NCBI GenBank assembly: GCA_021779665.1
Contig: JAJYAG010000017.1
Coordinates: forward strand, 1-63,457
Origin: Bacteroidota bacterium
GTDB lineage: Bacteria > Bacteroidota > Bacteroidia > Bacteroidales > JAAUTT01
DNA length: 63,457 bases
Reading direction: 5' to 3'
Made by a program: the position numbers and the translations under genes. Below are positions 44,004 to 52,949 of this stretch, piece after piece (the first letter of the stretch is position 1; each line of letters opens with the position of its first letter). The notes beneath the pieces are model-generated. The model had not been told where the DNA came from, did no database searches, and saw nothing but the letters and a program-made list of their open reading frames with translations.

Positions 44004-46007
44004 ATGGCAAGAATAGGAGTTTTTATTTGTCATTGCGGCGAAAACATCGGTGGCACCGTCGATTGCAACAAAGTTGCCAAATCGGCCGAATCGTTCGATG
44101 GTGTTGTCTTCAGTACCGATTATAAATATATGTGTTCCGATCCGGGACAAACGCTGATTAAACAGGCCATTGCCGAGCACAAACTAACGGGTGTGGTTGT
44201 TGGCGCCTGCTCACCGCGCATGCATGAGCCCACATTCCGTAAAACCTGCTCCGAGGCCGGCGTAAACGGTTATATGTGCGAAATGGCGAACCTGCGCGAA
44301 CATTGCTCGTGGGTGCACGAAAAAGGAGAGGCCACCACAAACAAAGCCACCGATCTGGTGCGCATGCTTGTGGGAAAGGTAAAAAACAACAAACCCTTGT
44401 CGCCCATCAAAGTGCCGGTAAGTAAAACGGCACTTGTGATTGGCGGCGGTATTGCGGGCATCCAGACCAGTCTCGATATTGCCAATGCCGGCCATAAAGT
44501 GGTTCTGATTGAGAAGCAGCCGTCTATTGGCGGACACATGTCGCAGCTTTCGGAAACTTTCCCAACGCTCGACTGCTCCCAGTGTATCCTCACGCCACGC
44601 ATGGTGGAAGTGGCGCAGCATCCTAACATCGAACTTATTACTTATGCCGAGCTCGAGAGTCTGGATGGTTTCATAGGCAATTTCAAAGCACGCATCCGCA
44701 AAAAAGCCAAGAGCATCGACGAGAAACTCTGCACCGGCTGCGGAATGTGCACCACCAAATGTCCTACCAAAAAGATACCGGGCGAGTTCAACGAAAAACT
44801 GGGTAACCGCACAGCTATCTATGTGCCGTTCCCGCAGGCGGTTCCTAATAAGCCGGTAATCGATAAGAATAATTGTACATACTATCAGAAAGGCAAATGC
44901 CGTATCTGCGAAAAATTCTGTCCAACCCAAGCGATCCGTTTTGATCAGCCCGATGAAATTGTTGAACGATCCATTGGAGCTGTGGTTGTTGCAACAGGTT
45001 TTGAGGTTAAAGGTACCGATTTCTTCCCGGAATACGGGTATGGTAAGTACGCCGATGTGATTACAGGACTTCAGTTTGAAAGGCTGGCTTCGGCATCCGG
45101 ACCCACTTTGGGAGAAATTAGACGTCCCTCGGATGGGAAAATACCCGAAAAAATTGTATTCCTGGCTTGTGCCGGTTCACGCGATCCTGCCAAAGGCATA
45201 AAATACTGCTCCAAAATTTGCTGCATGTACACGGCCAAACACGCCATGCTTTACAAGCACAAAGTGCATCATGGCGATGCTTATGTGTTTTATATGGATA
45301 TCCGTGCTGCCGGAAAAATGTACGATGAATTTACCCGTCGCGCCATCGAAGAGGATGAGGTAAAATATATCCGCGGTCGTGTTTCGCGCATCTATGAGAA
45401 AAACGGAAAACTGATCGTGAAAGGTGCCGATACGCTGCTTGGCGCCATGCCTGTGGAAGTTGAAGCCGATATGGTGGTGCTTGCCACGGCAAGTGTAGCT
45501 CACAACGATGCTGCCGATCTGGCCCAGAAGCTGCATGTATCGTACGACGAAAACAATTTCTTTGTGGAAGCTCATCCGAAGCTCAAGCCTGTGGAGACAA
45601 ACACTGCCGGTATTTTCCTTGCAGGCGCTTGTCAGTCGCCCCGCGATATTCCCGAAACCGTTGCCATGGCTTCAGGAGCTGCCAGTAAAATCCTGGGCTT
45701 GTTCTCGCAAAACGAACTCACCCGCGAACCGGTGGTGGCAGTGGTGAACCGTGCTGCTCCTCCTTTATTCTCGACCTGTGCGGGTTGCTTTATGTGCCAG
45801 TCAGTTTGTCCGTACCAGGCCATTGAAAAGGAAGAGATTAAGAACCGTGCCGGCGAAACCATTAAGACTGTTGCAAAGGTGAATCCGGGTTTATGCCAGG
45901 GGTGCGGAACCTGCGTGGCTTTCTGTCGCTCAAAGTCGATCGATATCCAGGGTTTCTCGAACGAACAAATGGTAGAAGAAGTTTTTGCATTGCTCAATAA
46001 CGATTAA
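44004..46007 (+). CDS. hdrA: HdrA-like flavoprotein, electron-bifurcating centre
   Basis: 667 residues from the ATG at 44004 (MARIGVFICHCGENIGGTVD). The order is: the N-terminal HdrA segment with 'CHCGENI'; the FAD domain 'ALVIGGGIAGIQTSLDIANAGHKVVLIEKQPSIGGHMSQLSETFPTLDCSQC'; a ferredoxin insert ('CTGCGMCTTKCPTKK' and 'CRICEKFCPTQAIRF'); and a C-terminal ferredoxin pair ('CAGCFMCQSVCPYQAIE' and 'CQGCGTCVAFCRSKSIDI'). HdrA carries the FAD that splits electrons from one donor between ferredoxin and the disulfide. The neighbouring flxD gene is only 1 bp away. Confidence 0.94.
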   Translation: MARIGVFICHCGENIGGTVDCNKVAKSAESFDGVVFSTDYKYMCSDPGQTLIKQAIAEHKLTGVVVGACSPRMHEPTFRKTCSEAGVNGYMCEMANLREHCSWVHEKGEATTNKATDLVRMLVGKVKNNKPLSPIKVPVSKTALVIGGGIAGIQTSLDIANAGHKVVLIEKQPSIGGHMSQLSETFPTLDCSQCILTPRMVEVAQHPNIELITYAELESLDGFIGNFKARIRKKAKSIDEKLCTGCGMCTTKCPTKKIPGEFNEKLGNRTAIYVPFPQAVPNKPVIDKNNCTYYQKGKCRICEKFCPTQAIRFDQPDEIVERSIGAVVVATGFEVKGTDFFPEYGYGKYADVITGLQFERLASASGPTLGEIRRPSDGKIPEKIVFLACAGSRDPAKGIKYCSKICCMYTAKHAMLYKHKVHHGDAYVFYMDIRAAGKMYDEFTRRAIEEDEVKYIRGRVSRIYEKNGKLIVKGADTLLGAMPVEVEADMVVLATASVAHNDAADLAQKLHVSYDENNFFVEAHPKLKPVETNTAGIFLAGACQSPRDIPETVAMASGAASKILGLFSQNELTREPVVAVVNRAAPPLFSTCAGCFMCQSVCPYQAIEKEEIKNRAGETIKTVAKVNPGLCQGCGTCVAFCRSKSIDIQGFSNEQMVEEVFALLNND

Positions 46008-46008
46008 A

Positions 46009-46440
46009 ATGGAAAACAATATCAAAGTAGTTGCCTTTGTCTGCAACTGGTGTACTTATGCCGGGGCCGATTTAACAGGTACAAGCCGCATAAAATACTC
46101 ATCGGATGTGAAGATTGTGCGTTTCCCCTGCACCGGGCGTATCGATTTTATGCTGCTGATGAAGGCTTTTGCTGAGGGTGCCGATGGCATCATTGTTTCG
46201 GGGTGTCACCCGAACGATTGTCATTACACCTCAGGTAATTTTCATGCACGCCGCCGCTGGATTGTATTCAAGAGTGTGCTCGAGACTTTTGGCATCGATA
46301 CGCGTCGTATTCAGTTTTCGTGGGTTTCGGCAGCCGAAGGAGCCAAGTGGGCTGAAATTGTAAATACAACCGTGGAAAGGATTAAGGAATTGGGACCTTA
46401 TACGGAGTACAGGGAGCTGGCCGGGGTGGAAGCCCCCTGA
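46009..46440 (+). CDS. flxD: FlxD/MvhD-like iron-sulfur electron-transfer subunit
   Basis: 143 residues from the ATG at 46009 (MENNIKVVAFVCNWCTYAGADL). MvhD family signatures 'CNWCTYAGAD', 'PCTGRID' and 'SGCHPNDCHY' are all present; they bind a [2Fe-2S] cluster that links HdrA to its electron donor module. In methanogens the donor is a hydrogenase; here it is the Flx NADH module that follows. The last residues (GVEAP) and the stop codon lie inside a palindromic repeat, so the C-terminal tail may have been changed by its insertion. Confidence 0.92.
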   Translation: MENNIKVVAFVCNWCTYAGADLTGTSRIKYSSDVKIVRFPCTGRIDFMLLMKAFAEGADGIIVSGCHPNDCHYTSGNFHARRRWIVFKSVLETFGIDTRRIQFSWVSAAEGAKWAEIVNTTVERIKELGPYTEYRELAGVEAP

Positions 46441-46492
46441 ATCCCCCAGAAGGGGGACGTGGCTTGCGCGCGTTTGTAACGCGTGTTACAAA
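46430..46492. repeat. Palindromic repeat elements between flxD and flxC
   Basis: A REP-like hairpin, AAGCC-N-TCCCCC-AGAA-GGGGGA-N-GGCTT (46430-46465), runs into a perfect inverted repeat, TTTGTAAC-GCGT-GTTACAAA (46473-46492). The flxD stop codon (46438-46440) is inside the first element. Confidence 0.75.
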
Positions 46493-46511
46493 TGAATTTA
46501 AATATTTCAAG

Positions 46512-47312
46512 ATGAAAAGATTACACCAAATAGTTTCAGAGTTGCTTGCTTCGGGGAAAGCAAAACTTGTGATCGGTTACGAAAAGGGTACCGGCGAAAA
46601 GCGTCGTCCGGCCTTTATCAGTGATGCCAATGAAGTTGAACGGCTTGTTTTCGATAGTCAATGCAGTCATAATTTGTCAGTATATCTTACCAAACCTGAA
46701 TACAAGCATGTAACTGAAATAGCTGTGTTTGCAACACCTCAGACAATGCGGGCTGTTGTAAGGTTAGCAGGCGAAAATCAGTTTCAGGATAAGAAGCTGA
46801 GTTTTATTGTTATGGACCAGGATCAAAATGCATTGTTGATCGAAGGTGCTGAAGTGCTTGCCAACCATCTTGGAAAGGAAAAGATAGCCTTGTCATCAGC
46901 ACAGGAGGAATTGTTGGCAAAATTTGAGGCCATGAGTCGCGAAGAGCGGTTTGCTTATTGGAAAGAACAGCTTTCCAATTGTGTGAAGTGCTATGCCTGC
47001 CGTGCTGCCTGTCCTATGTGTTATTGCACCCGCTGCACGGTTGAAGTGAATCAGCCGCAGTGGATCTCCGTTCCTTCTTCACTTCAGGGTAACTTTGAAT
47101 ACCATATCATGCGAGCCATGCACATGGCCGGCCGGTGTGTTGATTGTGGCTCGTGCGAAGCTGCCTGTCCGCTCGGATTGCCATTAAACATTATTACCCG
47201 CCGCATGATTAAGGACATAGAAGCCAGCCTGGGACCGGATATCGTTTCCATGGATACCAAAAGCGTGTTAAATACCTTTCAGCCAAACGACAAAGAGAAT
47301 TTTATAAGATAA
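46512..47312 (+). CDS. flxC: FlxC-like 4Fe-4S protein
   Basis: 266 residues from the ATG at 46512 (MKRLHQIVSELLASGKAKLVIGYEKG). The N-terminal half resembles the F420-reducing hydrogenase beta/CoA-type fold without Cys. The C-terminal half has two iron-sulfur motifs: 'CVKCYACRAACPMCYCTRC' and 'CVDCGSCEAACPLGLPL'. In the FlxABCD-HdrABC complexes described in Desulfovibrio this subunit relays electrons between FlxB and FlxD. A spacing of 71 bp after flxD is unusually large for this operon because repeats sit there. Confidence 0.85.
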   Translation: MKRLHQIVSELLASGKAKLVIGYEKGTGEKRRPAFISDANEVERLVFDSQCSHNLSVYLTKPEYKHVTEIAVFATPQTMRAVVRLAGENQFQDKKLSFIVMDQDQNALLIEGAEVLANHLGKEKIALSSAQEELLAKFEAMSREERFAYWKEQLSNCVKCYACRAACPMCYCTRCTVEVNQPQWISVPSSLQGNFEYHIMRAMHMAGRCVDCGSCEAACPLGLPLNIITRRMIKDIEASLGPDIVSMDTKSVLNTFQPNDKENFIR

Positions 47313-47313
47313 T

Positions 47314-48345
47314 ATGCAAACCGAAAACTACACCATCACGGATAGCAATCTTCAGCAGCTCTTGCAGGCGTTGCTTTCATCGGGGCAAAAAGTTGTTGCG
47401 CCGGTTCGTGCAAACAATAAGGTTCTTTTTAAAGAAATCAAATCGGCCTCCGAAGTCTGCTCCGACCATGTTCAAACTACATTATCGGCCAAGCATCTTG
47501 CCTTTCCGCGCACCGAAGTGCTGCTTCAGTATAAAAAAACAGGTAAAGAAGTAACCATCAACGATTTTCCTTTTGATGCCGTGCCACAAACCTTTTTATG
47601 GGGTTCGCGGCCTTGCGATGCTGGAGGATTTGCTCCACTCGACGGCATTTTCAACTGGGACTCGAAAGATGCCATTTATAACAAGCGCAGGGAGCAGCTT
47701 ACCATCATCAGTTTTTCGTGTACACGTCACGACGACGCTTGTTTTTGTACCTCGATGGGTGGCGGTCCCGGCAACACTGCTGGTAGTGATATGCTCATAA
47801 CTCCGGCAGGAAACGGAACAAATATTGCCGAGATTATAACCGATAAAGGAAAAGCGCTCTTTGAAAATTATACTTCATTATTTGAAGAAGCGATGGGCGC
47901 GGACAAGGAACAATATCTTACAAAAATTGACAAGGTATTTGACACTGCCGAAATAAAAGCCAAAGTTGAAGCCTTTTTTGAGAGTAAGGTCTGGAAGGAA
48001 CAATCAGCCCGCTGCATGGGTTGCGGTGCCTGCGCGTACGTTTGTCCGGCCTGTGCCTGCTTCGATATTCAGGACGACAAACACGGAAGCAAAGGTAGCC
48101 GTTTACGCTGCTGGGACTCATGCGGATTTCAGTTGTTTACGTTGCATACTTCTGGGCACAATCCAAGGGAAACACAAGCCCGCAGATGGCGTCAGCGGGT
48201 GATGCACAAATTCTCATACATGCCCGACAGAATCAATGTTGTGGGATGCTCGGGATGCGGCCGCTGTTCCAGAGCTTGTCCAGCCGATATGAACCTGGCA
48301 GAGCATCTGGAGGTAATTATGAAGATGGAAGCTGAGAAAATATAA
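47314..48345 (+). CDS. flxB: FlxB-like 4Fe-4S protein (sulfite reductase subunit A family)
   Basis: 343 residues, similar to AsrA-type proteins. The N-terminal domain of about 200 residues has 'CTRHDDACFCTSMGGGPG', which could bind a further cluster. Two C-terminal motifs are 'CMGCGACAYVCPACACFDI' and 'CSGCGRCSRACPADMNL'. It should carry electrons from the FAD protein FlxA to FlxC. It starts 1 bp after the flxC stop. Confidence 0.87.
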   Translation: MQTENYTITDSNLQQLLQALLSSGQKVVAPVRANNKVLFKEIKSASEVCSDHVQTTLSAKHLAFPRTEVLLQYKKTGKEVTINDFPFDAVPQTFLWGSRPCDAGGFAPLDGIFNWDSKDAIYNKRREQLTIISFSCTRHDDACFCTSMGGGPGNTAGSDMLITPAGNGTNIAEIITDKGKALFENYTSLFEEAMGADKEQYLTKIDKVFDTAEIKAKVEAFFESKVWKEQSARCMGCGACAYVCPACACFDIQDDKHGSKGSRLRCWDSCGFQLFTLHTSGHNPRETQARRWRQRVMHKFSYMPDRINVVGCSGCGRCSRACPADMNLAEHLEVIMKMEAEKI

Positions 48346-48370
48346 TATGATCAAATAAATTTTAGAAAAC

Positions 48371-49210
48371 ATGTGCAACAGCAATATATATATGCCTTAT
48401 CCCATGCGCGTCGAAAAAGTTACAAACGAAGCGCCGGGTGTAAAGACTTTCAGGTTGAATTTTATCAATGCTGAAGATGCTCAGCAATTCACCTTCAAAG
48501 CCGGACAGTTTGGCGAATATTCGGTTTTCGGAACAGGAGAATCCACGTTTTGCATTGCTTCTTCTCCAACCAGGGAGGGCTATATTGAGTGTACCTTCCG
48601 TCAGTCGGGAAAAGTGACAAGTGCTTTGACAAACTGCGAAGAAGGAGATACAATTGGTTTCCGTGGGCCATATGGCAATATTTTTCCGTTGGATGAATGG
48701 AAAGGCAAAAACCTGCTTTTTATCGCCGGAGGTATTGCTTTGCCGCCCATGCGCTGCGTGATCTGGAATGCACTGGACCGCAGGAGCGACTTTAAAGATG
48801 TTACCATCATTTACGGAGCCCGCTCAGTCAACGACTTGGTTTACAAACACGAACTCGAGGAATGGAAAAACCGCGACGATGTGAAACTTGTGGTTACTGT
48901 TGATCCGGGGGGCGAAACACCCGACTGGAAAGGCGAAGTGGGTTTTGTGCCCTCGGTTGTCGAAAAAACAGCACCTGTGGCCGCAAATACCATTGCCATT
49001 GTTTGCGGACCTCCCGTGATGATTAAATACACTTTCCCCGTTCTTGAAAAGCTTGGCTTTACCGACGATACAATTTACACCACCCTCGAAAACCGTATGA
49101 AGTGTGGCTTTGGCAAATGCGGTCGTTGCAATGTCGGCAAGGTTTATGTCTGCAAGGATGGTCCGGTGTTTACCTACAAGCAGTTGAAGGAATTGCCTGA
49201 CGAGTATTAA
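48371..49210 (+). CDS. flxA: FlxA-like NAD(P)H:acceptor flavoprotein
   Basis: 279 residues of the ferredoxin-NADP reductase superfamily, closest to AsrB and PyrK-type subunits. The FAD domain is 'KAGQFGEYSVFGTGESTFCIASSPTREGYIECTFRQSGKVTSAL', the NAD-binding part 'LLFIAGGIALPPMRCVIWNAL', and the C-terminal [2Fe-2S] motif 'CGFGKCGRCNVGKVYVCKDGP'. It takes hydride from NADH and feeds the Hdr module. The last gene of the operon; it ends 9 bp before the convergent GH20 gene. Confidence 0.9.
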   Translation: MCNSNIYMPYPMRVEKVTNEAPGVKTFRLNFINAEDAQQFTFKAGQFGEYSVFGTGESTFCIASSPTREGYIECTFRQSGKVTSALTNCEEGDTIGFRGPYGNIFPLDEWKGKNLLFIAGGIALPPMRCVIWNALDRRSDFKDVTIIYGARSVNDLVYKHELEEWKNRDDVKLVVTVDPGGETPDWKGEVGFVPSVVEKTAPVAANTIAIVCGPPVMIKYTFPVLEKLGFTDDTIYTTLENRMKCGFGKCGRCNVGKVYVCKDGPVFTYKQLKELPDEY

Positions 49211-49219
49211 GCTGTGATT

Positions 49220-50779
49220 TTAATTGGCCGGTTCCCCATGCACGCCGGCATCGAACGGATTGAAATAATATAGCTTTTCAGCTTCGTAAAGGATTGTATG
49301 CAATTTTAACCTTTCCATAAACCTGTCGAAGTTTCTGCCTTCTTCGGGTGTCCAGGCCGATTCGGCAAGGGCTGCGATGCGCGGGAAAAGCATAAAGTCA
49401 AGCCGGTCGTTAGTTTGAATGGTTTCTGTCCAGATGTTCCCCTGTACTCCCAGAATGGAAGAACGGCTTTTAGCATCGGGTTGCAGCTCCTTCAGGCTGA
49501 AGTTGTAAATGCTTTGCAGGTCACTGAACTTGCCTCCCCATTTTCGACCAACTTTGTGATCTTCTTTTTGTACAAAGTCGAAATAATACGGAATGCGAGG
49601 ACAAACAACCGTTTTGTAACCTTTCTGCAGACTGAGTTTTAGCTGTTCGGGCTTGTCGTGCCGCCACCAGAAAATAATGGTCTTATCCAAAGGCAGGTTT
49701 GCCGTAACCATCTCGTCCCACACAAGTATTTTTGCATTCATGGCAGCAAGCGAGTCGGCCATTCTTTCAATAAAATAGGTCTCGACGCCTTTGATATCGT
49801 TCATGTTTTTTTTCTGCATCAGTTCAAGAACCGCCGGATCAGTTTTCCATTTGTCAATTCCAAAACTAACCTCGTCTCCTCCGAGGTGCAGCATCCTGTC
49901 GGGGAACAGCACATTGATCTCTTTTAAAATGTTGGTAAGGTATTGATAGGTAGTTTCCTTTGTAGGATGAAAAGTGAAGTCGGGATGTTTTTCCGACCCT
50001 CCGCCCGAGAACTCGGGATATGCTCTGTTGGCGGCGCTTGCATGTCCGGGCATATCTATTTCGGGGATCACCTCAATTTTACGGTCGTGCGCGTATTGCA
50101 CAATCTCATTAATATCCTGCTGGGTATAGTAGCGGGCTTCAGCATTTTTATCGGAGAAGTTCCCTATGCCGCCAATATTGGTCAGGTTAGGATATTGTTT
50201 TATCTCAATTCGCCAACCCGGCTCATCGGTCAGATGCCAGTGGAACTTATTGAGTTTGTAATATGCCATCCAGTCCAGAATGGATTTTACTTTTTCAACA
50301 CCAAAAAAGTGTCGCGACTCGTCGCGCATAATTCCGCGCCAGGGCATCGAAGGTGAATCTTTAATGGTAGCACAGGGAATTTGTTGCAACGACGATGCAT
50401 TATTGACAAGTTGCAGGAAACTGATAATTCCGTAGAAAATACCAGTATCGGTTCCGGATGTAATAATTACTTTGTTTTTAAGAATTTGAAGTTCATAAAG
50501 GAAATTTTTGGATGCTTTATTGCTCAAAATAATGACGGCTTCTTTTTCGGAGGCCGCAAAAGTGGTGGTAAGGTGCTTATACCGCAACAGTTCTGTCTGC
50601 AGAAAATGCATCTCGCGCTTAAAAGCTGCAGGAGCGGAGACTTTGCAACCTGATGCAATACTAAAATATCCGGTATTTTGAACGAAAACCAGAGGTGCCG
50701 GGATAACAGTGTTGTTTTGACCTGCTAAAATCCCTGAAATTAGCAGAAACAAGCATAAAGTCAGGATGTGTTTTTTCAT
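49220..50779 (-). CDS. Beta-N-acetylhexosaminidase (GH20)
   Basis: 519 residues with a signal peptide (MKKHILTLCLFLLISGILAGQ), so periplasmic or surface. An N-terminal GH20b domain is followed by a TIM barrel from 'MPWRGIMRDESRHFFG'. The catalytic Asp302-Glu303 pair lies in 'LHLGGDEVSFGIDKW'. 'HWHLTDEPGWRIEIKQYP' is also diagnostic. It removes terminal GlcNAc/GalNAc from glycans or chitin fragments. No SusC/D pair is nearby, so it is not part of a classical polysaccharide-utilisation locus. Confidence 0.95.
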   Translation of the reverse strand: MKKHILTLCLFLLISGILAGQNNTVIPAPLVFVQNTGYFSIASGCKVSAPAAFKREMHFLQTELLRYKHLTTTFAASEKEAVIILSNKASKNFLYELQILKNKVIITSGTDTGIFYGIISFLQLVNNASSLQQIPCATIKDSPSMPWRGIMRDESRHFFGVEKVKSILDWMAYYKLNKFHWHLTDEPGWRIEIKQYPNLTNIGGIGNFSDKNAEARYYTQQDINEIVQYAHDRKIEVIPEIDMPGHASAANRAYPEFSGGGSEKHPDFTFHPTKETTYQYLTNILKEINVLFPDRMLHLGGDEVSFGIDKWKTDPAVLELMQKKNMNDIKGVETYFIERMADSLAAMNAKILVWDEMVTANLPLDKTIIFWWRHDKPEQLKLSLQKGYKTVVCPRIPYYFDFVQKEDHKVGRKWGGKFSDLQSIYNFSLKELQPDAKSRSSILGVQGNIWTETIQTNDRLDFMLFPRIAALAESAWTPEEGRNFDRFMERLKLHTILYEAEKLYYFNPFDAGVHGEPAN

Positions 50780-50840
50780 ATTCAGGCAGTTAGTTATGAA
50801 GTTAAGAGGACAAAAATACCAATAATTGCTTCCTTATCTT

Positions 50841-52598
50841 TCAATAATACTGATTTGCCGCCGAAAGACTGCTTTCATCTGTATTTGAAGCCGATTTCCC
50901 GGAGAATTTCCATACCTGGGCCGAGCATGGTGGTAAATTTAACTCCAGCCTTGCGTTAGGGAAATAAGTAGTTTCACTGCTCAGCAATTCTGTTCCTGCA
51001 ATGGATTTTCCGCTTCCGAGGTAAGTGGAAAGATCAATATTTATATGTTGCGACGAAAGTATATCGAAGTTGCAAACTATAAGAATTCCGCTGGATTCAC
51101 TCCCGGTATCGTGCCTGTAGGCAGCAATAATTGCATGATGACCGAAATCCACAAACTGGCAGTTTCCGCCTTGCCGCAGGGTGGGGTATTCAGTAAGGAT
51201 GGTATTGACTTTTTTTATGAAGTTCCCAAACCGGGCTTCTGCAGGAAATTTCATGCGGGAACTTTTGCCAATAAACTCAATTTTCTTTTCAACCCCATAT
51301 TCCACACCCTGTACTATTCCTGTTGCTCCGGTTCCCATTAAGGCGGCAGCAACATAACGCGGAATGGTGGCATCGGCACTGCTGAACTCCTGAGCCGGAG
51401 ATCCTGAGTCGTGCGATGTAACTGGCATAAAGTAGCGCAGATGACTTGCAAGCCGGTGGAGATTTTTTAAATATTCGCGGAGTTTAGGTACGAACTTATA
51501 ATCCCAGGGTGTGGCCAGGTTAAGGTTCAGACGCCAGTCCTTGCTGGTTTTAATCATGGTGTTTTCATCAGCAAAATACTCGGCCAGAATCCCTGTTTCA
51601 GGGTATTCTGCATGAAGTGTATCGGTTAAGGATTTAATAAATTCAGGGTTGCTGCTGTGCAGGTTGTCGAAACGGACAAAGCCTCCGGTGATATCGGCAA
51701 AACGAGCCCAGAAGAGTGTATAACTGGTCATGTAATCCCAAATCTCTTCACGGATAGCCTCCGAAGGATGATTGTAATTGATCAGGATCAGGTCGTCCCA
51801 GAAGCACCAGCCATGGTCGGCCAGATAGCGGGCCCTTTGAAATCCGTCAGGACTGTTTGGGTCGGGAATAATCCAGTCGGGAGCCTGTCTGGCGATATTG
51901 CTATGCACCCCAACATGGTTCAGAACGAGGTCGAAACACAGCCTGATACCTGATGCTCGTGCAGCCTCAACAAATGCTTCAAGCTGCGAAATGCCATTTA
52001 AGGGTGAATGTGGATCAACATACCTTGGATCTACTGAAAACAGATCTCTGGCCGAATATGGGCTTTCCGAAGTATCGAGTGTTGTTAAGGGTAGCAGGTG
52101 TATGGCGTTGAAGCCCATGGACCGGATGCGCTCCAGGTCTGCTGTCCAGTCGGTAATAGTTCCTGAAACATTCGGGATCAGGGTATACAGCCGCAACCCA
52201 TCCACCTGAGGCGGATCTACAAGAATCCAGGCGTCTTCAACATTGTCGCGCGACCAGGAGCTTCCTTCATCAAACGAATATTCTGTTCTGAATTTATGCA
52301 ATCCCGTTTGTACGGGACGTATCTGACATATCAATCTGCGCGAATCGACCCAGGAAAATGGAATTGAACTCCATGTTTTTCCGTCGGCGGAGTTCATGGT
52401 AGTAACCAGGTTTGCCTGCATGTTTGTCCTGAAAGGAGCATCCATGTCGATGGTAATTGAAACAGTAAAAAGCTGTCCCTGTATGGCGCGTGAATAATTT
52501 TGCTGTCCCACAGGGTAGGAGCGGTGCACCTTGCCTGCGATAGGCTGAACGCGTGGACGATGAGGAATAACCGGGACACGGTTGTGAAATATCGGCAT
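50841..52598 (-). CDS. GH13 alpha-amylase-superfamily enzyme with debranching/GlgE-like region II
   Basis: 585 residues from the ATG at 52598 (MPIFHNRVPVIPHRPRV). A longer in-frame ATG at 52655 lies inside the upstream small ORF. An N-terminal beta domain of about 130 residues precedes the barrel 'GTITDWTADLERIRSMGFNAIHLLPLTTL'. The four conserved GH13 regions are visible: DLVLNHVGV, FVRFDNLHSS (nucleophile Asp), GILAEYF (acid Glu) and VTSHDSGS. Region II with 'RFDNLHSS' resembles glycogen-debranching and GlgE-type enzymes more than true amylases. No signal peptide is evident, so a cytosolic role in glycogen metabolism is plausible. Confidence 0.85.
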   Translation of the reverse strand: MPIFHNRVPVIPHRPRVQPIAGKVHRSYPVGQQNYSRAIQGQLFTVSITIDMDAPFRTNMQANLVTTMNSADGKTWSSIPFSWVDSRRLICQIRPVQTGLHKFRTEYSFDEGSSWSRDNVEDAWILVDPPQVDGLRLYTLIPNVSGTITDWTADLERIRSMGFNAIHLLPLTTLDTSESPYSARDLFSVDPRYVDPHSPLNGISQLEAFVEAARASGIRLCFDLVLNHVGVHSNIARQAPDWIIPDPNSPDGFQRARYLADHGWCFWDDLILINYNHPSEAIREEIWDYMTSYTLFWARFADITGGFVRFDNLHSSNPEFIKSLTDTLHAEYPETGILAEYFADENTMIKTSKDWRLNLNLATPWDYKFVPKLREYLKNLHRLASHLRYFMPVTSHDSGSPAQEFSSADATIPRYVAAALMGTGATGIVQGVEYGVEKKIEFIGKSSRMKFPAEARFGNFIKKVNTILTEYPTLRQGGNCQFVDFGHHAIIAAYRHDTGSESSGILIVCNFDILSSQHINIDLSTYLGSGKSIAGTELLSSETTYFPNARLELNLPPCSAQVWKFSGKSASNTDESSLSAANQYY

Positions 52599-52602
52599 AA
52601 AC

Positions 52603-52860
52603 TCAGTTAAGCTGTTGATAATAAAAATAAGCAGAATGGTGGTGTGGCTTTTCAAACTCCCGGGCTGAATATAACTTCAACTCCGGGAAGTATTGCCGGG
52701 AAGAATATTGTGCAATCAAAAAATTTGAAAATAACGTTTTGGATAAATTCAGAACATTTTCAGGGTTTTTACCTTCCGGATTAAATCCTGTATTCTCAAT
52801 ATCCTCCGCAATCACAATAAAAACATTATCCGCGGTAATTCTATCCCCACACACCTGCAT
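52603..52860 (-). CDS. Possible small protein upstream of the GH13 gene
   Basis: 85 residues (MQVCGDRITADNVFIVIAED... to ...HHSAYFYYQQLN), ending 4 bp before the GH13 ATG. Codon use looks like real coding sequence, and the close spacing suggests coupling. No domain is recognised: there is a hydrophobic strand (NVFIVIAEDI) and an aromatic C-terminus. It may be spurious. Confidence 0.4.
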   Translation of the reverse strand: MQVCGDRITADNVFIVIAEDIENTGFNPEGKNPENVLNLSKTLFSNFLIAQYSSRQYFPELKLYSAREFEKPHHHSAYFYYQQLN

Positions 52861-52949
52861 TCCGGATCATTAATAATAAAGCACAATGTATCAAAAAAAT
52901 CAAAACAAACGGTACCAATGTTAAATTTTTAACTGAGTGCAGCTTAACT

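Noticed and set aside
52599-52655. Longer start of the GH13 gene giving a hydrophobic N-terminus (a possible signal anchor)
   Set aside because: It would overlap the upstream small ORF, and the conserved start (MPIFHNRV) fits the later ATG; I cannot exclude it fully.
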